This document shows, piece after piece, positions 15,871 to 25,640 of a stretch of 64,000 bases of DNA. This DNA comes from Saprospiraceae bacterium (GTDB lineage: Bacteria; Bacteroidota; Bacteroidia; Chitinophagales; Saprospiraceae). The translations under genes were made by a program, and so were the position numbers. The notes under the pieces are model-generated. The model made no database searches. It was not told the origin of the DNA and was given only the letters and a program-made list of their open reading frames with translations. Within the stretch, counting starts at the first letter, position 1, and every line of letters starts with the position of its first letter. The stretch is from the NCBI GenBank assembly GCA_022841745.1, contig JALHQW010000001.1, positions 77,166-141,165 of the forward strand. The letters are read 5' to 3'.

Positions 15871-17298
15871 TTAGTTCTTGAAGTAGGCAGGGCCTACATC
15901 TTGACCAGCTTTAGCTTTTTCCAAGCGAGTTTTGAATTCCCTGGACTTATCCAAATCGTTCGTCCTTGCATAGATTTCGGAAAGGGCTATGAGGGTGTTT
16001 ACGTCAGCAGGCTGCATGGCCTCTGTCTTTTGGAAGTAAGGAAGGGCAGTGGCCATCAAGCTAGTGGATTCATCCATCATGACCTTGTACTTTTTTTGGC
16101 TATCCTTGTCCATTGGCAACAGATTGGCAACTTTGATAAGTTCTACTGCTTTGTTGAAGTAGAGCGAACCTATGCTGTAAACTGCATCGAATTGCTTTGC
16201 ATCCAAGCTGATAGCCTTGTTGAAGTATGAAAGAGCTTCATTAAAATATTCTTCAGTTTTCTCATTAGCACATCCGCTGCTGCAACATGAACGAGCAACA
16301 TATACTTTGTCACCGCCTTCTTTAACGTAATAGCAACCGCCTTCTGGCCCAGTGATATATTTTCGTTTACTTAGGTCTTCTTTACTCTTTTCGTTTGAAA
16401 GATTCATGTAAACGTTACCTAGAGCTGAATATATTGAAGGATTGTTTGGTTCAGCGGCAACAGCCTTGGATAACATCTGCTTCAAAGCTTCATAGTCTTG
16501 CTCTGCAATCTTGGCATTGATACCAGAGAAGAGGATTTCAGTGCTGGTCGGGAAAGCGGCTTGGCCTTTGTCAAAGACCTTCCAAGCCTCTTCTTTTTGG
16601 CCAGTTGCATACAGCATATCAAAGTACTGTGCGTAAACAGAGGCTTCTTTTGAATCCGCCTCGTACAACTCTTTGAAGAGTTTCAAAGCGGATTCTTTGT
16701 CGCCGGCAGCGCTTGCACAATAGGCGACCACGTATTTGTGGTTAGCCATGTCTGCCTCTGCGATTACAGGGTCGCCCCCATTCTTCTTAACGACATCATT
16801 GATTTTCATAACCATTTCAAGCGACTTGAAAGCACCTTTGTAGTCGTTCATCTTGATTTGGGCGTTGCCAATATTGTTCAATTTGCCAGAAGACTCGGTC
16901 ATGCCTTTTACGGCATCCTTTATCTCAAACTTTTTTTGAGCAAGTTCCAAAGCCTTCATAAAGGACTCTGCCGCGATAAGCGGTGCGGCAGGATTCTCAG
17001 GTTTTGCATCCGGGTTTTTGAACAAAATGGTGAGATCCTTATCTGCCAGGGCGTTGTAGATATCGCCTTTGGACTGCCAGGTCCTGACCTTGCCTTTGTT
17101 AATATCAGCGGCGGATGCGAAATCAATCATTTGTACGGCCTCTTTCAGCTTTGCTTCGTTAGTAGCTGGGTCTAGGCTTTGTACATAAGCTGCCAAGGCT
17201 TTGTCTGCCTTGTTTAGTGCCTTTTCCGGGTCTTCTTGTGCAGAAACCAGGTTGGAGAAAAAAAACATGGCCATTAAGCCGAATACAACTTTTTTCAT
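15871..17298 (-). CDS. secreted tetratricopeptide-repeat protein
   Basis: 475 residues with a signal peptide (MKKVVFGLMAMFFFSNLVSAQ) and then mostly alpha-helical TPR-like repeats, e.g. the blocks ALGNVYMNLSNEKSKEDL, YFNEALSYFNKAISLDAKQFDAVYSIGSLYFNKAVELI and ALSEIYARTNDLDKSREF. A Cys-rich insertion (CCSSGC, residues about 343-348) interrupts the repeats. The protein is probably periplasmic and a scaffold for protein-protein contacts. It follows gyrA by 134 bases on the same strand but has no functional link to gyrase that I can name. Closed by a strong terminator. Confidence 0.82.
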   Translation of the reverse strand: MKKVVFGLMAMFFFSNLVSAQEDPEKALNKADKALAAYVQSLDPATNEAKLKEAVQMIDFASAADINKGKVRTWQSKGDIYNALADKDLTILFKNPDAKPENPAAPLIAAESFMKALELAQKKFEIKDAVKGMTESSGKLNNIGNAQIKMNDYKGAFKSLEMVMKINDVVKKNGGDPVIAEADMANHKYVVAYCASAAGDKESALKLFKELYEADSKEASVYAQYFDMLYATGQKEEAWKVFDKGQAAFPTSTEILFSGINAKIAEQDYEALKQMLSKAVAAEPNNPSIYSALGNVYMNLSNEKSKEDLSKRKYITGPEGGCYYVKEGGDKVYVARSCCSSGCANEKTEEYFNEALSYFNKAISLDAKQFDAVYSIGSLYFNKAVELIKVANLLPMDKDSQKKYKVMMDESTSLMATALPYFQKTEAMQPADVNTLIALSEIYARTNDLDKSREFKTRLEKAKAGQDVGPAYFKN

Positions 17299-17432
17299 TG
17301 TTAGTCTAGTTTAAATTAATGTTCTCGTCAGAAATGTTTCCAGACTTGAAATTGTTTGGAAACAGCATTATGACGCTCAAATGCCTGAAATGGCATTTTT
17401 TTGATTGTTAAGATTTTTGTAAAATACAGAAC

Positions 17433-19985
17433 CTACTCGCTGACTGGGCCATCGTTCTGTCCTGCTTCTTCGGTTGTTTCCACGTTTGGAGCATCTGTTG
17501 GGCCGCCTTCGGTTATGATTTCGGCAATTTCCTCCTCTTCTTCGTGTGGAACAACAGTTACATCTGCAATCTCATCATCGCCATCCAATCGTATGACCCT
17601 CACGCCTTGGGTTGCACGGCCCATCACCCTGATGTCGGTCACTGGCATGCGGATAACAATGCCAACCTTGGTCGTAATCATCAAATCTTCGCTTTCAGCA
17701 ACCGATTTGATGGCGATTACTTCGCCTGTTTTTTCGGTCACTTCCATCGTTTTCACCCCTTTTCCGCCACGGTTGGTGAGACGGTAATCGTTCGCCTCCG
17801 TTCGTTTGCCTGTGCCTTTTTCAGAAATGGTCAAAATGGTGTGGGTAGGGTCATTGGCCTGGATAATTGCCATGCCGACCACGGAATCTTGCTCGTTTTC
17901 CAAGGTGATGCCAATCACGCCGCTGGTGTTGCGTCCCATTGGACGAACGTTTTCTTCCCTAAAGTGTATGGCGTTACCTTCTTTGGTTGCAATGAAGACC
18001 TCATTGTTGCCATTTGTCAGCCTTGCTTCCAAAAGCGTATCACCTTCATTGATGCTGATGGCAATGATGCCGCCTTCCCTTGGCCTTGAATATGCTTCCA
18101 GGGAGGTCTTTTTCACTTGCCCTTTCTTAGTGCAGAAAAGGATATAATTATTGTCGAGGAAGGCTTGGTCGGTCAAGTTCTGTACGATGATATAAGCCTT
18201 GACCTTGTCATCTGCGGGAATTGAAAGTACGTTTTGGATAAAGCGGCCTCCTGAGTTTTTGGTGCCTTCTGGTATTTCATAAACACGGAGCCAGTAGCAT
18301 TTGCCTTGTTCCGTAAAGAACAGGAGGTAGTTGTGGTTGCTCGCCACGAACATGTGTTCTATAAAATCCTCCTCCTTGGTTTTGCTGCCTCTTGCGCCTC
18401 TGCCGCCACGGCTTTGTGTGCGGTATTCAGATGCCAAGGTTCGTTTGATGTAGCCACCATGTGTAATGGTGATTACTACATTATCATCAGCAATGAAATC
18501 TTCCATGTTGACCTCACTCTCATCATAGGAGATTTCGGTACGCCGGGCATCCCCAAAGCGCTCTTTGATTTCGAGCAGTTCATCCTTAATAATCTGGCGG
18601 CGGAGGCCTTCGTCGTCAAGTATCGCATGGTATTTTGCGATGAGGGCCAAGGTTTCGTCATATTCCTTGCGCACCTTATCCCTTTCAAGGCCGGTCAACC
18701 TTTGCAGGCGCATTTCAAGGATAGCCTTGGCTTGAATCTCGGATAGGTTAAAGGTGGACATCAAGCCCTCTTTGGCTTCATCCACTGTGGCAGATTTGCG
18801 GATGAGGGCAATGACTTCGTCCAAATGGTCGAGTGCAATCAACAAGCCCTCCAGAATATGGGCCTTTTCCTCAGCCTTTCGGAGGTCATATTTTGTTCGG
18901 CGAACGATGACTTCCAACCTGAACATGATGAATTCCTCGATGAGGTCTTTCACATTCAAGGTCATGGGGCGGCCTCGAACGAGGGCCACGTTGTTTATAC
19001 CATAAGAAGACTGAAGTGGAGTCAGCTTGTACAAGAAGTTAAGCACGATGCTTGCCATGGCGTCCCGCTTGACCTCAACTACGACCCTCAATCCCGTCCT
19101 GTCGCTTTCATCCCTTACATCGCTGATTCCTTCCAATTTCTTTTCATTGGCAAGCTCGGCTATTTTGGCCACGAGCATTGCCTTGTTTACTTGGTAGGGA
19201 ATTTCAGTAATGATGATGGTCTCCCGTCCATTGGCGGCTGTTTCGATATTGGCCCTTCCCCTTAGTACCACTCGCCCCCTTCCGGTTTCCATGCCCTCTT
19301 TCACGCCAGAATAGCCATGAATGATGCCTCCTGTTGGGAAATCAGGCCCTTTTATATGGGTGCAAAGTTCTTCTATAGTGATTTCCGGCTTGTCTATGGT
19401 CGCCATCACGCCGTCCACTACCTCGCTCAGGTTGTGCGGCATCATATTGGTGGCCATGCCCACTGCAATCCCAGAGGAACCATTGATGAGCAAAACCGGA
19501 ATTTTGGTCGGCATGACGGTCGGCTCTTCGAGCGTGTCGTCGAAATTGAGTGCGAAATCAACGGTCTCCTTTTCAATGTCGGCCAAGATTTCATCGGTTA
19601 TGCGCCGCATCCTTGCTTCGGTGTAACGCATGGCCGCAGGGCTGTCGCCGTCCATTGAGCCGAAGTTGCCTTGGCCATCAACGAGTGGGTAGCGGAGCGA
19701 CCACTCTTGAGCCATTCTAACCATGGTGTCGTAAACCGAGGAGTCGCCGTGTGGGTGGTATTTACCGAGAACCTCACCTACGATACGTGCCGATTTCTTG
19801 TGCGCCTTGTTGTACGAAAGACCAAGTTCGTTCATCCCGTACAAAACCCTCCGATGCACTGGCTTTAGACCGTCCCTTACGTCCGGCAATGCCCTTGAAA
19901 CGATGACCGACATTGAGTAATCAATGTAGGCGGTCTTCATCTCCTCCTCAATGTTGATAGGGATAATCCTTTGTCCTGAATTCAT
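17433..19985 (-). CDS. gyrA: DNA gyrase subunit A
   Basis: Breakage-reunion subunit of gyrase, which introduces negative supercoils with GyrB and ATP. The winged-helix domain has the catalytic tyrosine Y121 in [10 protein letters not shown]. The quinolone-resistance region [20 protein letters not shown] has S82 and D86 at the positions equivalent to E. coli S83 and D87, so no classic resistance change is present. The C-terminal beta-pinwheel carries the GyrA box in NRGGKG, which distinguishes it from ParC. An acidic tail of about 35 residues ([15 protein letters not shown]...) follows. Length 850 is typical of the phylum. The gyrB gene is not in this window. Confidence 0.97.
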   Translation of the reverse strand: MNSGQRIIPINIEEEMKTAYIDYSMSVIVSRALPDVRDGLKPVHRRVLYGMNELGLSYNKAHKKSARIVGEVLGKYHPHGDSSVYDTMVRMAQEWSLRYPLVDGQGNFGSMDGDSPAAMRYTEARMRRITDEILADIEKETVDFALNFDDTLEEPTVMPTKIPVLLINGSSGIAVGMATNMMPHNLSEVVDGVMATIDKPEITIEELCTHIKGPDFPTGGIIHGYSGVKEGMETGRGRVVLRGRANIETAANGRETIIITEIPYQVNKAMLVAKIAELANEKKLEGISDVRDESDRTGLRVVVEVKRDAMASIVLNFLYKLTPLQSSYGINNVALVRGRPMTLNVKDLIEEFIMFRLEVIVRRTKYDLRKAEEKAHILEGLLIALDHLDEVIALIRKSATVDEAKEGLMSTFNLSEIQAKAILEMRLQRLTGLERDKVRKEYDETLALIAKYHAILDDEGLRRQIIKDELLEIKERFGDARRTEISYDESEVNMEDFIADDNVVITITHGGYIKRTLASEYRTQSRGGRGARGSKTKEEDFIEHMFVASNHNYLLFFTEQGKCYWLRVYEIPEGTKNSGGRFIQNVLSIPADDKVKAYIIVQNLTDQAFLDNNYILFCTKKGQVKKTSLEAYSRPREGGIIAISINEGDTLLEARLTNGNNEVFIATKEGNAIHFREENVRPMGRNTSGVIGITLENEQDSVVGMAIIQANDPTHTILTISEKGTGKRTEANDYRLTNRGGKGVKTMEVTEKTGEVIAIKSVAESEDLMITTKVGIVIRMPVTDIRVMGRATQGVRVIRLDGDDEIADVTVVPHEEEEEIAEIITEGGPTDAPNVETTEEAGQNDGPVSE

Positions 19986-20110
19986 AAATGATGGTTCGTG
20001 CTTGTTTGATGAAAGCTGTCAAATGGGGGTTCTGTAAACGCCACATTGCCATTTTCACCTAAGAAAATCAAAGCGATTAATGATTCATGTCGCTTTTTCT
20101 AAAAGCGGTG

Positions 20111-20127
20111 CAAAAGTAACAAAACTA
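20111..20127 (-). promoter_or_regulatory. two overlapping Bacteroidota -7 boxes upstream of gyrA
   Basis: Minus-strand matches TACTTTTG (20111-20118) and TAGTTTTG (20120-20127), both fitting TAnnTTTG, about 125 bases before the gyrA start. Confidence 0.4.
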
Positions 20128-20209
20128 AGGGAGGATTTTACTAAACGGAATAGGTTTTTACCAATAAAAAACAACAGGATTCGCTTGGATTTTGACCGTA
20201 AACTCAATG

Positions 20210-21061
20210 TCAATTTTTGTTTTTATCAAACAAGGCGAGTAGATTGGAGATTTGACCTTGAAGGTCTTTTCGATTAACTATAAAATCCAGAAAACCATGT
20301 TCAAGTAGGAATTCTGATGTTTGGAACCCTTCCGGCAGGTCACGCTTGATGGTCTCTTTGATGACCCTTGGACCTGCAAATCCAATCAAAGAATTTGGCT
20401 CTGCTATATTGAGATCACCCAACATCGCAAAAGAGGCAGTGACACCACCTGTAGTTGGGTCGGTCATTAGCGAGAAGTAGGGTAGGCCAGCTTTTGAAAG
20501 CTGGGTTAGCTTAGCAGAAGTCTTTCCCATTTGCATCAATGAAAAAGCAGATTCCATCATCCTTGCGCCACCGGATTTGGAAATAATAAGAAATGGGCAA
20601 CCCAAGCTGATACTCAAGTCAATCGCCCTTGCTATTTTTTCACCTACAACCGAACCCATAGACCCACCAATGAATGTGAAGTCCATTGCAGCTACGACCA
20701 AGTTCCTCCCATCAATTTGCCCTTTGGCAACCGAAATGGCATCCGTTAATCCTGATTTTTGGTGCTCTTCCTGTAAGCGTTTCGTGTAGGGTTTTAGGTC
20801 AACGAAGTTTAGGTGGTCTTTTGAAATGAGATTTTCGAAGTGCAGTTCAAATTCTTCTCCAAAAAGTAGCTCAAAATAGTCGTGGGAGCCGATCCTGATG
20901 TGATAGTCGCACTTGGGGCACTTATAATAATTCACCCTGACTTCCTTCATGGTACTCATCTCGTTGCATTGCTTGCATTTGTACCACAAGCCATCGGGAG
21001 TTTCCTTTTTGAACTTGGTAGCAGTTTGTATTCCGTCTTTTAATCTTTTGAACCAACCCAT
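20210..21061 (-). CDS. accD: acetyl-CoA carboxylase carboxyltransferase subunit beta
   Basis: Beta half of the carboxyltransferase that moves the carboxyl group from biotin to acetyl-CoA to make malonyl-CoA for fatty acid synthesis. The N-terminal zinc ribbon is complete: C29 and C32 (CKQC), C48 and C51 (CPKC). The crotonase-fold core carries the family blocks GSMGSVVGEKIARAID, SKSGGARMMESAFSLMQM and DPTTGGVTASFAMLGD. Length 283 is normal. The gene is monocistronic here: accA is not adjacent and the next upstream gene is separated by 200 bases. Confidence 0.96.
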   Translation of the reverse strand: MGWFKRLKDGIQTATKFKKETPDGLWYKCKQCNEMSTMKEVRVNYYKCPKCDYHIRIGSHDYFELLFGEEFELHFENLISKDHLNFVDLKPYTKRLQEEHQKSGLTDAISVAKGQIDGRNLVVAAMDFTFIGGSMGSVVGEKIARAIDLSISLGCPFLIISKSGGARMMESAFSLMQMGKTSAKLTQLSKAGLPYFSLMTDPTTGGVTASFAMLGDLNIAEPNSLIGFAGPRVIKETIKRDLPEGFQTSEFLLEHGFLDFIVNRKDLQGQISNLLALFDKNKN

Positions 21062-21170
21062 TAGAAGTGATTGTTTTCGCTATTTTGTACATAAGCGGAT
21101 GCAAAGAAAAACAGTAAGCCGGAATTATGGGTAATTTTAAGCAGTTATCTTCCGAAACTGCCTAAAACAG

Positions 21171-21214
21171 AACATGCAGGCGAAAACCCCAAAAGGAAAT
21201 TTTGCCTGCATGTT
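21171..21214 (-). terminator. hairpin downstream of the HNH-AP2 gene
   Basis: Arms AACATGCAGGC and GCCTGCATGTT around an A/C-rich loop of about 22 bases, 48 bases beyond the AP2 gene stop. On the minus strand it is followed by TCTGTTTT, a weak T-tract, so terminator function is probable but not certain. Confidence 0.55.
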
Positions 21215-21261
21215 TACAAAATAAGAGTAGTTACAGATTCGATTGAATTAGTTAAAACTTG

Positions 21262-21831
21262 TTAGGCTGTGACCTCTTCAACCGATCCGTCGCCTTTCTG
21301 ACTTTTGATGACATTGAGTTTACCTGTGTCACCATAAATTTCCTTCGATTTCCGATTGTAGGCCAATGCTGCTTCCTCGGCAGTGTCGAACATGCCAATG
21401 TGCATTGATTTGCCGTTTTGAGAAATCACAGCCCTGTACCGATGATTTTCTTGGTAAACTCCTGTGTAGCCAGTCTTGCTGCTTGTCTTGCGTTTGCGGC
21501 TTGCGACTGCCCTTGACCTGTAAACGATGTTTTCGAGCCTACAATCCAATTTGTTGCCGTTCTTGGCTCCCACCAAGTTGTCCGTTTTGGTCTTTGTGTC
21601 AATCAGGAATTTTTCTGCAATCACCTTGTGAAGGTACAAAGTCTCTGTCTTGAAGGTTCCGTCCGCTTTTTTCCAGGTCTTCTGGAAAACGGCGCAGCCA
21701 CTGGAATGCTTCCGTAGATTGTTGATGAAATCCACTTTGGCAAGGTAAGGGTCTGATGTCAACCATTCGTACACGTTGGCGTCCAACACGATGGTGTCAT
21801 CTGCATTCTTAAGTTTGATTTTGTAAAGCAC
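21262..21831 (-). CDS. HNH-like / AP2-domain DNA-binding protein
   Basis: 189 residues. The C-terminal half (about 118-172) is an AP2/ERF-like domain, with the block GYTGVYQENHRYRAVIS followed by HIGMFDTAEEAALAYNRKSKEIYG, the three-stranded sheet and helix that bind DNA. The middle (about 67-108: LHKVIAEKFL...NKLDCRLENI) resembles the beta-beta-alpha part of HNH endonucleases that usually precedes AP2 domains in phage homing proteins. A full catalytic HNH set is not obvious, so the protein may bind DNA without cutting, or act as a regulator. It stands alone, flanked by a 369-base gene-free region upstream and a hairpin downstream, which would suit a solitary mobile gene. Confidence 0.75.
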   Translation of the reverse strand: MLYKIKLKNADDTIVLDANVYEWLTSDPYLAKVDFINNLRKHSSGCAVFQKTWKKADGTFKTETLYLHKVIAEKFLIDTKTKTDNLVGAKNGNKLDCRLENIVYRSRAVASRKRKTSSKTGYTGVYQENHRYRAVISQNGKSMHIGMFDTAEEAALAYNRKSKEIYGDTGKLNVIKSQKGDGSVEEVTA

Positions 21832-22200
21832 GCTCTCTGATTTTGATTGTTGTTGTTACTGTTCTCTGACGTTCTATAAAAACTTCTTAAAAAGCGAATT
21901 TGTTTTTCAGGCTGTTTGATGCGGCAAATGTTTAAAATTAAAGTCAGACGGCGATGAAGTGACGCATAAAAAAAAATGAAAAATGAGTGTTAGGGATTAA
22001 AATCAGTGAAAACACTCATCCCACATTTGGATTTTTAAACACTCGGACTTTGTAAGGTGGAAATCAGATGCTAATTAAGCTATTTCTATCGAAAAATACA
22101 AATTCAAACCTTTGAGTTACTCAAAAATTGACAAAAAAGCCTAAAGTTGAATTAGAATTCAACAGGTTGAATGTAGCGTTCTTGATGTTTCCAACAATGA
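21832..22200. other. 369-base A/T-rich intergenic region without a gene
   Basis: Lies upstream of the AP2 gene. It contains a possible decayed copy of the family 1 palindrome (21941-21966) and A-tracts. No coding frame, tRNA or riboswitch was recognised. Confidence 0.55.
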
Positions 22201-22704
22201 TTACACAACCTTGTCAGCGCAGGATGAGCTTGCGAATGCTTCCGGCTTGGCCTTGAACACGAAGCCCATGCTGAGGATGTACCCCATTGCTTCTTTCAGT
22301 GCGGTATTTGATTGAAAGGATGGGTCTGTATTGATGTCGGCATGGACTTCCAATTCAACATGGTAGAAGTCAAGCAAGTCACACAAGCCGTAGGCAACTT
22401 CAACGGATTTTGCCACTTCTGTAATCATCCGCTCTTTCAGGCTCATCGTTCTCTCTGTCCGGGAGTTTCTTATGAACATAAACCCCCCTTTTTTTTCACG
22501 AAGGAAAACGATGACCGTTGCAAATTCAACAGCACCGTTTCTAACTTGGGAGTCAGAACCTATGCATACTTTAAGGCGGTGGCCGGCTTCGGTTTCCCGC
22601 ATGATGGTGGCTTCAACTGCCTCTTTGATGGGTACATCAATGTGTTGGCCGTTCAATTTTCTCCAGAATTCCATAGGACTTAATTTTGATGATTTTTTGA
22701 ACAT
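22201..22704 (-). CDS. RNase H-like YkuK-family protein
   Basis: 167 residues of the YkuK/DUF458 family, predicted ribonuclease H-like fold. The conserved block VCIGSDSQV at about 46-54 supplies the first acidic residue (D50), followed by the strand ATVIVFLREKKGGFMFIRN and the distal acidic block VELEVHADINTDP. YkuK proteins are of unknown biological role, so a nuclease activity is inference. A -7 box lies at 22707-22714, only 3 bases before this ATG; if it is real, translation may begin at the internal ATG at 22671 (MEFWRKL). The gene appears monocistronic. Confidence 0.75.
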   Translation of the reverse strand: MFKKSSKLSPMEFWRKLNGQHIDVPIKEAVEATIMRETEAGHRLKVCIGSDSQVRNGAVEFATVIVFLREKKGGFMFIRNSRTERTMSLKERMITEVAKSVEVAYGLCDLLDFYHVELEVHADINTDPSFQSNTALKEAMGYILSMGFVFKAKPEAFASSSCADKVV

Positions 22705-22940
22705 AACAAAGTTATTGAAAACTACAATTGCAAACTGCTTTTTATAGCAAAAAGCAGTTTAATTCGTCAAAAGAAACAAAGAAAATTCTGGAATAGTTCC
22801 AAATTATGGAATCCGAAGAGGTAAGGCTAGGAGATTAGGCAATTTAAGGTTTAGTGAAATTTGGGGAAGTACCTGTGCTGTCGAAGCGAAAATCTGAAAT
22901 ACCAAAACTAGGCGTCGTACACAATGGAGAAACCCTCTCG

Positions 22941-24239
22941 TTATTTGAACCTAATGGCCTTTACTGGGTTGATCCTCGTAACCAACCAAGAGGGAATTGT
23001 AAGAAAGAGAAGGATTACCGTCAACGCTATCATGTTTAAGCCCAATATGTTAAAAATGCTTAGATCAATAGGGGCTTCGCTCAGATAGTAATTCTCCTCC
23101 GAAAGTTTTATGAGCCCATATTTTGACTGGATCAAGCAAAATCCAATTCCTACTAAATTGCCGAAGAAAAGCCCCAACAAAATGATATAGGCAGCATTGT
23201 AGAGGAAAAGCTGTCGGATGCTCCAATCCATTTGCCCCAGTGATTTTAGGATACCGATCATGTTGGTACGCTCCAGTATGAGAATCATCAGCGCTGTGAC
23301 CATGTTGATCAGCCCTACCACTAGCATCAGAACCAAAATGACCACTTCGTTGATGTCTTGTAGCGCAAGCCAATCGAAAATAGCCGGGTACTTGGTTCGG
23401 ATGCTTTCACAGTATAGCTCGTTTGGCAAGATTTCGTTGTAAATATGGCTGGCAATCGGTTCCATGTCGTTCAGGTGTTGGACGGATATTTCAAAACCGC
23501 CCACTTCGTCAGCTTCCCATTCCAACAGTTCCTGCACTTTGCGCAGGTCAACTATGGCAAACTTACGATCGTATTCTTCCAATCCCGTTTTATATATACC
23601 CGTGACGATGAATCGCTTTGCCAATGCCTCACCTTCTCTAACATAGTAAAATATGAATTTGTCTCCGACGCCAAGCTCCAGCCTGGTGGCCGTTTGTTTG
23701 GAGAGGACAATCCCATTTCCTGCGCTGTCCGGTAACTCCAGTTTTTCGCCCTCCACCAAAAATTTGTCGAAAAACGACCAATCGAAGTCTTTTCCAATCC
23801 CCTTTAAAACGATACCCTCGATCTCTTTTTTTGTCTTGATGATGCCAGGTTTCAAGGCGAAGGATTGAATATGCCTTACACCTCCTTTGGTAGTCTTGAC
23901 ACGTTCCCAAGGAAGTGGGATTCCGAAAATGGAGGCAGGTTCACTGTAGGAGATTCGTTCCAGGTTTTCTATTATTGGTAGAAACTGCTGATTGGCACTG
24001 ATGGGAACTGATTCCATCGTCGTTCGGTTGATCTGGGTGCTGGTAATATGGATATGTCCCCAAAAGCCGAAAATCTTCTCTCCAATTTGGAGTTTGAACC
24101 CAGAAATAATCGCCGTCGAAATAATCATCACGGACAGGCTCAACGCCACTGCTACAATGGCAATGCGTACGATCAAGCCAGTGAAGGTTTTCTTGGTGCT
24201 AAAAGACACTCGCTTGGCGATGAATAACGGTAGGTTCAT
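22941..24239 (-). CDS. LolC/LolE-type ABC transporter permease (MacB/FtsX family)
   Basis: 432 residues with four membrane segments: one at about 20-45, then a large periplasmic domain (about 50-270), then three C-terminal segments. This is the topology of the MacB/FtsX/LolCE superfamily. The opening LPLFIAKRVSFSTKKTFTGLIVRIAIVAVALSLSVMII and the ending WLVTRINPVKAIRFK are typical of lipoprotein-release permeases. I chose the ATG at 24239 because MNLPLFIAKR is the usual family beginning; the longer frame to 24299 adds a non-conserved 20 residues. The cognate ATPase is not adjacent. Divergent from tyrS. Confidence 0.85.
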   Translation of the reverse strand: MNLPLFIAKRVSFSTKKTFTGLIVRIAIVAVALSLSVMIISTAIISGFKLQIGEKIFGFWGHIHITSTQINRTTMESVPISANQQFLPIIENLERISYSEPASIFGIPLPWERVKTTKGGVRHIQSFALKPGIIKTKKEIEGIVLKGIGKDFDWSFFDKFLVEGEKLELPDSAGNGIVLSKQTATRLELGVGDKFIFYYVREGEALAKRFIVTGIYKTGLEEYDRKFAIVDLRKVQELLEWEADEVGGFEISVQHLNDMEPIASHIYNEILPNELYCESIRTKYPAIFDWLALQDINEVVILVLMLVVGLINMVTALMILILERTNMIGILKSLGQMDWSIRQLFLYNAAYIILLGLFFGNLVGIGFCLIQSKYGLIKLSEENYYLSEAPIDLSIFNILGLNMIALTVILLFLTIPSWLVTRINPVKAIRFK

Positions 24240-24312
24240 GCGTGCAAAGATATTTGAATTGGGCATTGCCAAGGCATTTTTCAAAGCATGGAGAATCAAT
24301 GGCTGACTTGAC

Positions 24313-24320
24313 TATTTTTG
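24313..24320 (+). promoter_or_regulatory. Bacteroidota -7 box, TATTTTTG, for tyrS
   Basis: Match to TAnnTTTG 41 bases before the tyrS ATG, within the divergent interval with the permease gene. Confidence 0.45.
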
Positions 24321-24360
24321 CGCCCCAATATGCTTGGTTTTATCTTTCAATTTTTAAACA

Positions 24361-25635
24361 ATGAATTTCATCGAAGAATTGCGCTGGCGAGGCATGTTCC
24401 ACAATGCAACGGAAGGTGCCGTTGAGCACCTCAATACTGGAATGAGGACTGGGTATATCGGCTTTGACCCAACAGCCTCCTCGCTTACCCTCGGCAACTA
24501 TGTCCAAATCATGTTACTGACCTTGCTCCAAAAAAGTGGCCATCGTCCTGTTGTGCTTATGGGCGGCGCAACGGGTAGGGTAGGGGACCCTTCCGGCAAG
24601 GATAAGGAACGTGAGCTCAAATCCGTGGAGGAGCTGGATGAGAACCTTGCGAGGCAGCAGGCCCAAATGATGAAGTTCCTTGAATTTGGTGACAAAGGCA
24701 ACCAAGCAATTTTGGTGAACAACCTTGATTTTTACAAGGATATGAATGTGCTGACCTTCCTTAGGGATGTTGGCAAAACCCTGACCATCAACTATATGAT
24801 GTCCAAGGACAGTGTAAAAAATAGGCTTGACGCTGGGATGTCTTTTACCGAGTTCAGCTACCAGTTGTTGCAGGCTTATGATTTCCAGAGTTTGTTCAAA
24901 AAACATGGTGTGTCCGTCCAAATGGGTGGTAGCGACCAATGGGGGAACATCACCTCTGGTACAGAATTCATTCGGCGGAACCTACAGGAACAAGCCCACG
25001 CCATTACTACGCCCTTGCTCACAAAAGCCGACGGCAAAAAATTTGGCAAGTCGGAAGAGGGCAATATTTGGTTAGACCCTAACTACACTTCCCCCTACAA
25101 GTTTTACCAGTTTTGGATAAACGCAGATGATGCTGATTTGTCGAAGTTTGTTCGCTATTTTACCTTGAAGTCAAGGGAAGAGGTCGAGGCGGCGGAAGCT
25201 GAGCATGTTGGCAACCCCAATGCGTTGAAAAGGATGCTTGCCGAAGAATTGACGGTTCGGATTCACTCTGCGCCTGTTTTCAAGTCAGTATTGAATGTGT
25301 CGGAACTTTTGTTCAACAACAAAGCTGGCAAGGAGACACTTTTTGAACTCAGCGCCGGGGACTTGGAAACTGTTTCCAATGAAATTCCAAGATTCGAGGT
25401 GCCGAGCACTGTATTTACAGATGGTGTAAATATTGTGGATTTGATGGCCGATGTCGCCAAGATGCTTCCATCCAAAGGTGAAGCCAAGCGTGCGATCCAA
25501 GGACAGGCCATTGCCATCAACAAGGAGAAAATCACTGATGTCAATGCGACAGTTAACCATGAATCCCTTTTGCACGGTAAGTACGTGATGCTGGAGAATG
25601 GCAAGAAGAACAAGATGATGCTTGTGGCAAGATAG
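24361..25635 (+). CDS. tyrS: tyrosyl-tRNA synthetase
   Basis: Class I aminoacyl-tRNA synthetase charging tRNA-Tyr. The Rossmann core carries the tyrosine-binding YIGFDPTASSLTLGNY block; the HIGH signature is degenerate (TLGN), as commonly seen in this enzyme. QMGGSDQWGNI and the KMSKS-equivalent KFGKS (in KADGKKFGKSEEG) follow. An S4-like RNA-binding domain forms the C-terminus (from about residue 355: DLMADVAKMLPSKGEAKRAIQGQAI). Length 424 is normal. Single gene, divergent from the LolC/E-like permease and convergent with the acyltransferase gene, whose stop is 5 bases away. Confidence 0.97.
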   Translation: MNFIEELRWRGMFHNATEGAVEHLNTGMRTGYIGFDPTASSLTLGNYVQIMLLTLLQKSGHRPVVLMGGATGRVGDPSGKDKERELKSVEELDENLARQQAQMMKFLEFGDKGNQAILVNNLDFYKDMNVLTFLRDVGKTLTINYMMSKDSVKNRLDAGMSFTEFSYQLLQAYDFQSLFKKHGVSVQMGGSDQWGNITSGTEFIRRNLQEQAHAITTPLLTKADGKKFGKSEEGNIWLDPNYTSPYKFYQFWINADDADLSKFVRYFTLKSREEVEAAEAEHVGNPNALKRMLAEELTVRIHSAPVFKSVLNVSELLFNNKAGKETLFELSAGDLETVSNEIPRFEVPSTVFTDGVNIVDLMADVAKMLPSKGEAKRAIQGQAIAINKEKITDVNATVNHESLLHGKYVMLENGKKNKMMLVAR

Positions 25636-25640
25636 CAGGG

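Noticed and set aside
17544-18089. 181-codon plus-strand frame over gyrA
   Set aside because: Antisense shadow of gyrase.
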